Both the position numbers and the translations under genes were made by a program. Shown one piece after another: positions 1 to 6,999 of a stretch of DNA of 7,329 nucleotides. Each line of letters begins with the position of its first letter. Within the stretch, counting starts at the first letter, position 1. The notes beneath the pieces were generated by a model. The model was not told the DNA's origin. It ran no database searches and saw nothing but the letters and a program-made list of their open reading frames with translations. The stretch is from Candidatus Lambdaproteobacteria bacterium (GTDB lineage: Bacteria > SAR324 > NAC60-12): contig DTUH01000180.1 in assembly GCA_012964265.1 (NCBI GenBank), forward strand, positions 3,004 through 10,332, written 5' to 3'.

Positions 1-1191
1 AGGATTTTTACAGCCTACGAAAAAAAGAGCATTTACAGCCTGAGCGGGATCCTTTTTTTTCGGATGTTCAGCATTTTTCTGCTTTTGCCGGTTTTTAGTG
101 TACTTGCCATGGATTTGGAAGGAGCAACCCCTTTTTTGATTGGTGTGGCGTTTGGTGCATATGGTTTGACGCAGGGGCTTCTTCAACTGCCTTTTGGAAT
201 GTGGAGTGACAGAGTAGGGCGCAAACGTGTGATTGTGATCGGTTTGGGATTGTTCATGGCAGGCAATGTTCTTGCGGCATTTGCGGATACAATCCATTGG
301 ATGATTGTTGGCCGTTTTCTTCAAGGCAGTGGAGCAATTAGTTCAACGGTATTTGCATTGATCGCAGATTTAACACGTCCTGAAGTACGTACTCGCGCGA
401 ATGCGGCCTTAGGCGCCAGTGTTGGCATTGCCTTTGCGTTTGCTTTTGGTTCAGCGCCTTTTTTTGGTGAGTGGCTGGGACTGAACGGAATGTTTTTGAT
501 GATTGTGGTGCTGTCGGCTATAAGTTTGGTTTTAGTGTTGACAACGGTACCAAATCCGGAATCAAGTCCGTTGCTTCCGCAAAAAACCTCTTTTTGGAAC
601 ATGGCAAAAACTGTTTGGAAAGTTCCAACTTTGAGAACAATAAGCTGGGGTGGCTTTGTTTGTGGCGCAGGACTCGCATCCACATTTTTCCTGATACCGA
701 TGATTTTAGTCCAGTACGGTTATGAACGTGCTGAGATGTGGAAAATATACTTACCGATGATGCTTGCAGGCGCCGTGTCCATGATTCTGGCGGCAATCTT
801 TGCGGAAGTTCGAAATCGTTTCCGGGAAGTCATGCTGTTTGGAATCATACTCTTGTTTTGTTCAGTCATATCCATGGGTATCGGACAGGAGCAGGATCGG
901 CTCCTATGGTTCGTTGTTGCTCTTTTTTTCTTTTTTATGGGTTTCAATGTTTTTGAACCAATTTTTCCTTCCCTCGTCACCCGCAGCACAACTGCGGAAA
1001 CTAAAGGTACAGCGATGGGAGTTTATAATTTTTCGCAATTTATCGGTCAATTTGTCGGTGCAACTGTTGCGGGTGCGCTCTATGTCAATAATTTTTTGAT
1101 CTTTCTTTTGCTGCTTGCTGTGGCCGAAATTTGGTTTTTCTATTTAACACTCTCTTTTCCAAATCCTGAGAAGCGAAATATAGTAAAGTGA
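1..1191 (+). CDS. MFS transporter, YajR-like (DHA1-type), 5' end missing
   Basis: Probable proton-coupled efflux permease of the inner membrane; substrate unknown. The frame is open from base 1, giving 396 visible residues. The ATG at base 64 (visible residue 22) lies inside the first membrane helix (about 14-36), so the true start is almost certainly left of the window. MFS motif A is clear at residues 66-76 (G66, D70, R71, G73, R74, K75), followed by R105 in helix 4 and a Gly/Ala/Phe-rich helix 5 at about 137-161. A polar loop at about 182-205 separates the two six-helix halves. A conserved stretch near residues 314-360 (GFN, PSLV, KGTAMGVY, QFIGQF) resembles the YajR group. The protein ends about 10 residues after the last helix, so the C-terminal YAM domain of E. 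coli YajR is absent. The family call is secure; the substrate and the YajR subgroup are inferred. The 109-base repeat-bearing gap to lon argues against tight coupling. Confidence 0.9.
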   Translation, partial: RIFTAYEKKSIYSLSGILFFRMFSIFLLLPVFSVLAMDLEGATPFLIGVAFGAYGLTQGLLQLPFGMWSDRVGRKRVIVIGLGLFMAGNVLAAFADTIHWMIVGRFLQGSGAISSTVFALIADLTRPEVRTRANAALGASVGIAFAFAFGSAPFFGEWLGLNGMFLMIVVLSAISLVLVLTTVPNPESSPLLPQKTSFWNMAKTVWKVPTLRTISWGGFVCGAGLASTFFLIPMILVQYGYERAEMWKIYLPMMLAGAVSMILAAIFAEVRNRFREVMLFGIILLFCSVISMGIGQEQDRLLWFVVALFFFFMGFNVFEPIFPSLVTRSTTAETKGTAMGVYNFSQFIGQFVGATVAGALYVNNFLIFLLLLAVAEIWFFYLTLSFPNPEKRNIVK

Positions 1192-1206
1192 AGTACCGAA
1201 ATTTCT

Positions 1207-1269
1207 AGCCGCTAATAGCGCTAATAACGCCGAGAAAAACCTTAGTGTTCCTTAGCGTTCTTAGCGGCT
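1207..1269. repeat. Imperfect inverted repeat built from short CGCTAA-like units
   Basis: The arms at 1207-1224 and 1252-1269 are reverse complements at 15 of 18 positions. With a small gap, pairing continues inward through much of 1225-1251. Each arm is itself periodic. The left arm has 9-bp units at 1209-1217 (CCGCTAATA), 1218-1226 (GCGCTAATA) and a weaker one at 1227-1235. The right arm has near-identical 10-bp units at 1241-1250 (CTTAGTGTTC) and 1251-1260 (CTTAGCGTTC), then TTAGCGGC. Transcribed RNA could fold into a long interrupted hairpin after the MFS stop. There is no T-run after it, so it is not a standard intrinsic terminator. It may be a dispersed intergenic palindromic element; that is inference, because only one copy lies in this window. 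Confidence 0.75.
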
Positions 1270-1295
1270 GAAACCTGAAACCTGAAACCTGAAAC
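1269..1295 (+). repeat. Heptamer tandem repeat (TGAAACC), about 3.9 copies, just upstream of lon
   Basis: Three exact copies of TGAAACC lie at 1269-1275, 1276-1282 and 1283-1289, followed by TGAAAC at 1290-1295. The array begins on the last base of the inverted repeat and ends five bases before the lon ATG. It therefore fills the place where a ribosome binding site would sit. It contains no Shine-Dalgarno-like GGAGG. Such an array could change copy number by strand slippage and so alter lon translation or leader length, but that is inference. Confidence 0.9.
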
Positions 1296-1300
1296 TTTAA

Positions 1301-3709
1301 ATGTCTGTGAAACTAAAACCTGTAATTGTCCCTCTGCTGCCGATGCGGGAAGAGATTGTTTTTCCAGGAGCTACTGTTCCATTTTTTGTTGGTCGTCAAG
1401 CTTCGATGGATGCTTTGGACCGCGCACTTGCGGGAGACCGCGGAATCTTTGTAGTTACGCAGCGGGATTCTGCTGTTGAAAATCCCCAGGAAAGTGATCT
1501 TTTTGAAATTGGAGTGCTGGGACGTGTTATCCAGGTGATGCGTCTGCCAAATGGTACTGTAAAAGCACTCTTTGAGGGTAGCCGGAGGGGAAAGCTGATT
1601 GCTACCAAATTGGCTGAAAAAGAGTATTTGGTACAAGTTCAGCCAGTGGACGAAAGTGCTATTGAGTATGATCAGGAAAAAGTGCAGGAGTTGGCCGAAA
1701 CGGTGCGAGAGTTATTTAACAATCATGTTAAACGGGGCAAAATTAAGTTGAATAAAGATGTTTTAGACTCTTTGAAAGAAGTGGACGCCTTGTTGGTTAG
1801 TGACCGCGTAATTTCATTGATGGAGCTTCCACGCGAACAAAAACAGAAGCTGCTGGAAACCTTGAATGCTGAAACACGTCTGCTGCAGGTGCTTGAGATT
1901 TTGAAAGATGAGATGAAAATAGTCCAACTTGAAGATAAGTTGAAGAAAGAGGCAACTGATCAATTCAGTGATACAAAGAAAGAGGACTTTCTTCAAGATC
2001 AATTACGCAACATCCAAAAAGAACTCGGGCAGATGGATGACCCTAAAGCGGAAATGGATGAGATTGCGGATCAAATCAAAAAAGCGGAGATGCCGGAAGA
2101 GGTTGAAATTGAAGCGAAAAAAGAATTGAAAAAATTAAGGATGATGTCACCTATGTCTTCAGAAGCCAATGTGGTACGCAACTATTTGGAGTGGTTGACC
2201 TCCATGCCGTGGCAAGTGAGGACAGAAGATAATTTCGATCTTGAACAGGCTGAGAAGATTCTTGATGAAGATCATTACGGTTTGGAGAAAATCAAAGAAC
2301 GAATCGTTGAATATATTGCAGTTGCCTCCCTCAAAGGAAAATTGAAAGGACCCATTCTTTGTCTGACCGGTCCTCCGGGAGTTGGAAAAACATCACTGGC
2401 CAAATCGGTGGCCCGCGCTTTGGGGCGAAATTTTGTGCGCATCAGTTTAGGTGGTGTTCGTGATGAAGCAGAAATCCGCGGACATCGGCGCACTTATATT
2501 GGCGCCATGCCGGGGAAAATTATTCAGTCTATAAAAAAAGCCAAGAGCAATAATCCGGTTTTGTTGATAGACGAAATTGACAAGTTGTATCAAAGCAATA
2601 TCAGCGATCCGTCCGCAGCGATGCTGGAGGTACTTGATCCGGAGCAAAACGATACCTTCATCGATCACTATCTGGATGTCGAATACAGTTTGGCAGATGT
2701 CCTGTTTATCTGTACCGCAAACACTACTCAAAATATTACCGGACCGCTGCTGGACAGGATGGAGGTGATTCCTTTGTCAGGCTACACAGAGTTGGAGAAA
2801 CAGCACATAGCAACTCAATTTCTAGCCCCGCGTCAACGCAAGTTTCATGGTTTGGATGAGAAGCAGCTGCGATTCCGAAAATCCGCGATTGAGGAAATCA
2901 CTCAAGGTTATACACGGGAAGCAGGTGTTCGTAATTTGGAACGGGAAATTGGAAAAGTATGTCGCAAGATAGTAACCCGTTTGGTGCGTACCAAAGGCAA
3001 GAAAGCTACAATAGTGACACCAAAACTGGTGCACGAATTGCTCGGAGTTCCGCAATTTGAACACGATCAGCGTGAAGAGAAAAACCAGATTGGTGTCTCA
3101 ATGGGATTGGGCGTTACCTCAATGGGTGGAGAAATGCTGCTCATTGAAGTGGGTTTAATGTCCGGTTCAGGAAAAGTTGTTTTGACCGGAAAACTTGGAG
3201 ATGTGATGCAGGAATCCGCAAGAGCGGCCTTTTCTTATGTTCGCAGTAACGCAGATTATTTAGGCATTGATTCTGAGATTTTTGCAAAAACAGATTTGCA
3301 TGTTCATCTTCCTGAAGGTGCAACTCCCAAGGATGGACCTTCCGCCGGACTTCCTTTGATGATGGCAATTATCAGCAGCTTTACCAAAATCTGCGTCAAG
3401 AATAATGTGGCAATGACAGGTGAAATAACATTGCGGGGACACGTGACTGAAATTGGAGGTTTGAAAGAAAAACTTATTGCAGCCAAAAGAGGACTCATTG
3501 ACACAGTCCTGATTCCGGAAGAAAATGAAAAGGACTTAGTGGAAGTTCCGGACGAAATTAAAAATGGACTGGATATTAAAGCATTGAAAAATGTCAAAGA
3601 AGCATTAGAGTTTGCTTTGGAAGCACATCCTAATTTTGTCAAAGATCAAGAAATAATTGTTCCGGATATCACATGGACAAATTCCGTAGATTCACCTCCT
3701 GCGGCTTGA
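1301..3709 (+). CDS. lon: ATP-dependent Lon protease (LonA, EC 3.4.21.53)
   Basis: Cytoplasmic homo-oligomeric AAA+ serine protease that unfolds and degrades damaged and short-lived regulatory proteins. It has 802 aa, close to the usual LonA length. Order: N-terminal substrate-binding domain (about 8-205), coiled-coil/helical region (about 205-310), AAA+ module (about 315-585) and protease domain (about 595-775). Visible motifs: Walker A at 357-365 with K363 and T364, Walker B at 419-425 with D424 and E425, sensor-1 N474, likely arginine finger R486, sensor-2 R544, and the catalytic dyad S681 (in KDGPSAG) and K724 (in GGLKEK), 43 residues apart as in E. coli. An in-frame TAA ends directly before the ATG, which fixes the start; M15 is too far into the conserved N-domain. 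No Shine-Dalgarno is visible. Odd points: the usual RGDP after Walker B reads ISDP (434-437), and the proline usual before the arginine-finger loop is Thr480. A tail of about 22 residues follows the protease domain. Confidence 0.98.
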   Translation: MSVKLKPVIVPLLPMREEIVFPGATVPFFVGRQASMDALDRALAGDRGIFVVTQRDSAVENPQESDLFEIGVLGRVIQVMRLPNGTVKALFEGSRRGKLIATKLAEKEYLVQVQPVDESAIEYDQEKVQELAETVRELFNNHVKRGKIKLNKDVLDSLKEVDALLVSDRVISLMELPREQKQKLLETLNAETRLLQVLEILKDEMKIVQLEDKLKKEATDQFSDTKKEDFLQDQLRNIQKELGQMDDPKAEMDEIADQIKKAEMPEEVEIEAKKELKKLRMMSPMSSEANVVRNYLEWLTSMPWQVRTEDNFDLEQAEKILDEDHYGLEKIKERIVEYIAVASLKGKLKGPILCLTGPPGVGKTSLAKSVARALGRNFVRISLGGVRDEAEIRGHRRTYIGAMPGKIIQSIKKAKSNNPVLLIDEIDKLYQSNISDPSAAMLEVLDPEQNDTFIDHYLDVEYSLADVLFICTANTTQNITGPLLDRMEVIPLSGYTELEKQHIATQFLAPRQRKFHGLDEKQLRFRKSAIEEITQGYTREAGVRNLEREIGKVCRKIVTRLVRTKGKKATIVTPKLVHELLGVPQFEHDQREEKNQIGVSMGLGVTSMGGEMLLIEVGLMSGSGKVVLTGKLGDVMQESARAAFSYVRSNADYLGIDSEIFAKTDLHVHLPEGATPKDGPSAGLPLMMAIISSFTKICVKNNVAMTGEITLRGHVTEIGGLKEKLIAAKRGLIDTVLIPEENEKDLVEVPDEIKNGLDIKALKNVKEALEFALEAHPNFVKDQEIIVPDITWTNSVDSPPAA

Positions 3710-3723
3710 CTAAATAACTAAGC

Positions 3724-3733
3724 TTCTGCAGAA
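3724..3733. repeat. 10-bp perfect palindrome in the lon-thrS gap
   Basis: TTCTGCAGAA is its own reverse complement and lies 14 bases after the lon stop. It could be a small protein-binding site or chance; it is too short to act as a terminator, and no T-run follows directly. The remainder of the 102-base gap shows no convincing -35/-10 pair and no hairpin. Confidence 0.3.
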
Positions 3734-3788
3734 ATAATGCATATGTCAAACAAGTGTGATATTTCGACTTTTTAACATTCAATCAAAA

Positions 3789-3815
3789 ATGGCAACAGAT
3801 TTATATAACGAATGA
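3789..3815 (+). CDS. Possible 8-codon leader ORF overlapping the thrS start
   Basis: An ATG at 3789 opens a frame encoding MATDLYNE and stops at TGA 3813-3815. That stop overlaps the thrS start as ATGA (3812-3815). This arrangement is typical of translational coupling, where a ribosome ending on the short frame restarts on the next gene. thrS has no Shine-Dalgarno of its own, which would make coupling useful. The peptide holds a single Thr codon (ACA), so it does not look like a classical Thr attenuator. A frame this short can easily arise by chance, and no ribosome binding site is visible before its own ATG. Confidence 0.25.
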   Translation: MATDLYNE

Positions 3816-5593
3816 AAAAAATAGACCCGAATTCAAATCTCTATAAAATCAGACATTCTCTGGCACATGTTTTGGCGCAAGCGGTGCTGGAAATCCGCCC
3901 CGACGCAAAGCTTGGATTTGGACCTCCGATAGATACCGGATTTTATTACGATTTTGATTTGGCTGAACCGTTGTGTCCGGAAGACCTGCCGATTCTCGAA
4001 AAACGAATGCGTCACATTATCAAAACCGGACAGGTATTTGAGCGTGAAGAACTGGATCAGACTCAAATGGTGGAAAGGCTCAGCAAAGATAATCAGTCCT
4101 ACAAAATTGAACAGGTCGAAGATCTCTCTGCACAAAATGAAACTCTCAGCCTCTATCGTAATGGTCCTTTTTGGGATTTATGTGAAGGGCCGCATGTGGA
4201 ATCAACACGGGACATTCCCAAAAATTGCTTTGCCCTCGATTCTCTGGCAGGAGCATACTGGAAAGGCTCTGAGAAAAACAACATGATGCAAAGGGTTTAT
4301 GGACTGGCTTTTGAGACAGTCGACGAGCTCAAGCTGTTCAGGGAAAAACGTCGGTTGGCCATGGAACGGGATCACCGAAAACTGAACAGCAAACATCACT
4401 ATTTTACCATCAGTGAAGATGTTGGAAAAGGGTTGCCGTTATGGCTGCCAAACGGAACTGTGATTCGTGATGAGTTGGAAAAACTGGCTAAGGAAACAGA
4501 ATTTCTGGCGGGCTACAAACGGGTTTCCACACCGCATATTACGAGAGAGGATTTATATTATACCTCCGGGCACCTGCCATATTACGAAGACAGCATGTTT
4601 CCGCCAATGGAAATGGATGGTGAACGCTTGTTTCTCAAGCCAATGAACTGTCCGCACCATCACATGATTTATAAAGCAGAACCGCGGAGTTATCGTGATT
4701 TACCTTTGCGTTTGGCTGAATATGGAACTTGTTACCGCTATGAACAGTCAGGCGAGCTGGCCGGTTTATTGAGAGTTCGCAGCATGACTATGAATGATGC
4801 CCATATTTACTGTTCGCCGGAACAGGCAAAAGCAGAGTTTATCAAAGTCATGAATCTCCACACTGAATATTATAAACTCTTTGGTTTAAGCGATTTTTGG
4901 ATGCGCCTTTCTCTGGCGGAGGAAGATACAGGAAAGTTTTTAGATGAACCGGAACTCTGGAAAAAAGCGGAAATGCTCGTAACCGAAGCCATGGATGAGG
5001 TGGGAATTCCCTATGAAGCAGTACGTGGTGAAGCTGCTTTTTATGGACCTAAAATTGATTTTCAAGTGACAAATGTAGTTGGACGTGAAGAAACCGCGTC
5101 AACTAATCAACTTGATTTAGTAATGGGTAAGCGCTTTGGTTTGACTTATATCGCAAGTGATAATGAAGAGCACACACCAATCATTATACATCGTGCGCCG
5201 CTGGGAACACATGAACGATTTGTCGCTTTTTTAATTGAACACTACGGAGGCGCTTTTCCTACCTGGCTGGCTCCGGTGCAGGTACGGGTAATACCGGTGG
5301 CCTCTGCATTCAATGAATACGCACAACGTTTGAATGACAACTTGTTTGGCACTTTTGTGCGGAGCGAATTGGACGATTCAAACGATTCATTCAGCAAAAA
5401 AATCAGGTCTGCCGCAATTGAGAAAATTCCGAATCTATTGATTGTCGGAGAAAATGAACAAGCAGACCAAACTGTGACATGGCAGCGTTACGGAAGTAAA
5501 GATCGCCAAACATTAGCCTTTGATGAATTTCGGTCTCTGTTTCAGGATGAAATTCTTCAGCGTCGAGACTGGCGAATTTCTGTTCAAGTATAA
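3812..5593 (+). CDS. thrS: Threonyl-tRNA synthetase lacking the TGS domain (EC 6.1.1.3)
   Basis: Class II cytoplasmic enzyme that attaches threonine to tRNA-Thr and edits mischarged Ser-tRNA-Thr. It has 593 aa against about 640 in E. coli. The protein opens directly with the editing domain (about 10-175): H15 and H19 in HSLAH, and C124 and H128 in the CEGPH motif. The catalytic core (about 200-480) has zinc ligands C280 (NCPHH), H331 (NDAH) and H460 (HRAP), motif 2 around R309, and motif 3 with R469 in GTHERF. The anticodon-binding domain follows from about 482 (FPTWLAP) to about 580. The N-terminal TGS domain (about 60 residues) is missing. An in-frame TAA at 3806-3808 rules out a longer start, and the gap to lon is too short to hold a TGS in another frame without overlap. 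The core reads RVRSMTMNDAH where E. coli has RVRGFTQDDAH. No Shine-Dalgarno is present. The next gene starts 26 bases after the stop. Confidence 0.97.
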   Translation: MKKIDPNSNLYKIRHSLAHVLAQAVLEIRPDAKLGFGPPIDTGFYYDFDLAEPLCPEDLPILEKRMRHIIKTGQVFEREELDQTQMVERLSKDNQSYKIEQVEDLSAQNETLSLYRNGPFWDLCEGPHVESTRDIPKNCFALDSLAGAYWKGSEKNNMMQRVYGLAFETVDELKLFREKRRLAMERDHRKLNSKHHYFTISEDVGKGLPLWLPNGTVIRDELEKLAKETEFLAGYKRVSTPHITREDLYYTSGHLPYYEDSMFPPMEMDGERLFLKPMNCPHHHMIYKAEPRSYRDLPLRLAEYGTCYRYEQSGELAGLLRVRSMTMNDAHIYCSPEQAKAEFIKVMNLHTEYYKLFGLSDFWMRLSLAEEDTGKFLDEPELWKKAEMLVTEAMDEVGIPYEAVRGEAAFYGPKIDFQVTNVVGREETASTNQLDLVMGKRFGLTYIASDNEEHTPIIIHRAPLGTHERFVAFLIEHYGGAFPTWLAPVQVRVIPVASAFNEYAQRLNDNLFGTFVRSELDDSNDSFSKKIRSAAIEKIPNLLIVGENEQADQTVTWQRYGSKDRQTLAFDEFRSLFQDEILQRRDWRISVQV

Positions 5594-5619
5594 CAATTGA
5601 AAGCTAAATTGCACTGATC

Positions 5620-6927
5620 ATGGCAGAAGTAGAAACACAGGAAATAGAAGCGGTTGATGTTCCGGAGAATTTTGCTGAACAAATCTCCAGGGATGTGATG
5701 GTGATCTTTCAGAAGCAAATGGATCCCGAGATCGCCGCAGCTGAATCTTCAGCCTATATTTGGAAAAATACAGGAACTCCTGAGAAAGTTTCCTATTTTG
5801 TTGATGCTACCGAGTTGTGGCAAGGTTCCCGGTCGAATGTCGACAAATTTGCAGCATTGAGTTGGAATGGGCTCGTTACCCAAAGTGTTAACAACCAGGA
5901 TTATGATACCTTTCTGCGCATCATGATTAGTACAATTCTGAAGGGCTTTTATGGTCTTGAGAAGCCTGATGTAGATTATAAGGATAAAAGATTTTCCGGT
6001 TATACTGTTATTATTGGAAACACTTTCATCCGCATGGTCGAACTTAACCCTGCCAACGATGCAAACGCCTCTGATCTTTATTCACTTTTAGTCCATATTG
6101 AAATGGACTTGGAGGCAGAGTCACAGGCAGAAGAAGAAGAAACGGGCACCAGCACTATCCCTACAGACATGCAGGAGTTGTATGACGAAGTAATTGAATA
6201 TCTTGCTGAACGGGGGATGTTTAAACCAGATCCTATGTCCGGAGGGGAAGAAAATCCTAATGCACATATCGAAGCATTATGTGAACGGCTTCGTTCCACC
6301 CGTCGTTTTGTGATACAGGAGGTGATCAATGAACGTGCAATTGAAAAAAGGAAAAAGCTTGAAATGGAGTTGGAGAACCAACTCGCTTCCGCAGAGGAAA
6401 TTGTTCTTGTTGCACCGCAGTTTACAGAAGGGATGGCATTTTTCGTTCAAGAAAAACGCTACAATTTCAAGTATTTCTCAGTTGAAAAAATCAGATTAAC
6501 CCTTCAATTGCTGGGTTCAATTACGGGCGCTGTTTATTTTTTGCTGGGTTTCATGGGAGTTTGGGGTATTCACTGGATAGACGGATTAGTGGTTTGTCTG
6601 GTAATGCTGGTCTTTGTACGATTTGCAGCGTCACGTAAACAACTACAGTTTTTTTATCCAACTGATATTAGTAAAGAACTTGAAGAATGTTCGACTGCAT
6701 TTTTAAATGTAATGCGTAATATGTCTCAGGAGCAGCTCGAGCAATTTTTAGTACGTCAAATAAAATTAGAGCGTAATCAAAAATATTTATCAATGGTTCC
6801 TGAATTCATGAAATATCTTTATGCAATTATGCCGGACCGAAAAAGCATGATGATTTCTGTGGATGAACTTTCTGAATTAGTAGAAAATTCTGAAATTGAA
6901 GTTGCTAAACAATTGCGCGGCCAATAA
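5620..6927 (+). CDS. Unknown membrane protein with a two-helix hairpin and large soluble flanks
   Basis: I do not recognise this 435-aa protein and assign no function. There is no signal peptide. Residues 1-160 look soluble and mixed alpha/beta, with many aromatics (for example YIWKN, ELWQGS, FSGYTVIIGNTFIRMV). An acidic linker at 161-175 (Glu-rich) is followed by a helical stretch at 183-201. A strongly charged, probably coiled helix lies at about 220-260, rich in Arg/Lys then Glu. Two membrane helices, about 292-316 and 320-337, are joined by a very short turn near His318-Asp321, with RK at 339-340 after the second. By the positive-inside rule both soluble parts probably face the cytoplasm. 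Residues 345-435 look helical and charged. An in-frame TAA at 5605-5607 limits the start to this ATG; no Shine-Dalgarno is seen. The gene ends with tandem TAA codons. The 26-base gap from thrS suggests co-transcription. The call as a real gene is strong because the frame is long and sits neatly between two synthetase genes. Confidence 0.9.
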   Translation: MAEVETQEIEAVDVPENFAEQISRDVMVIFQKQMDPEIAAAESSAYIWKNTGTPEKVSYFVDATELWQGSRSNVDKFAALSWNGLVTQSVNNQDYDTFLRIMISTILKGFYGLEKPDVDYKDKRFSGYTVIIGNTFIRMVELNPANDANASDLYSLLVHIEMDLEAESQAEEEETGTSTIPTDMQELYDEVIEYLAERGMFKPDPMSGGEENPNAHIEALCERLRSTRRFVIQEVINERAIEKRKKLEMELENQLASAEEIVLVAPQFTEGMAFFVQEKRYNFKYFSVEKIRLTLQLLGSITGAVYFLLGFMGVWGIHWIDGLVVCLVMLVFVRFAASRKQLQFFYPTDISKELEECSTAFLNVMRNMSQEQLEQFLVRQIKLERNQKYLSMVPEFMKYLYAIMPDRKSMMISVDELSELVENSEIEVAKQLRGQ

Positions 6928-6999
6928 TAAAACAGATGCCATCGTTTTTTGCCGGACACTTAGACTGCACCTTAACACCACAACCTTGTACCAAATAAA

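Noticed and set aside
1207..1269. Inverted repeat as an intrinsic terminator for the MFS gene
   Set aside because: The stem is interrupted and A/T-containing, the loop region is long, and no T-run follows either arm.
1269..1295. Tandem heptamers as a CRISPR array
   Set aside because: Units are 7 bp with no spacers, far from the 21-40 bp repeats with unique spacers of a CRISPR array.
3304..3642. Minus-strand open frame of 112 codons inside lon
   Set aside because: It lies opposite the highly conserved Lon protease domain, has no recognisable domain, and is explained by the codon pattern of the + strand gene. The same holds for other antisense frames in MFS, lon, thrS and the unknown gene.
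3706..3739. Promoter with TTGACT at the lon stop and ATAATG downstream
   Set aside because: The spacer is about 22 bases, well over the usual 17, and the -35-like hexamer overlaps the lon stop codon; likely chance.
3789..3815. Mini-ORF as a classical threonine attenuator
   Set aside because: It has only one Thr codon and no terminator/antiterminator hairpins can be seen before thrS.
6935..6950. Small inverted repeat GATGCCATC followed by six T as a terminator
   Set aside because: The stem is 4 bp with a one-base loop, which cannot form a stable hairpin.
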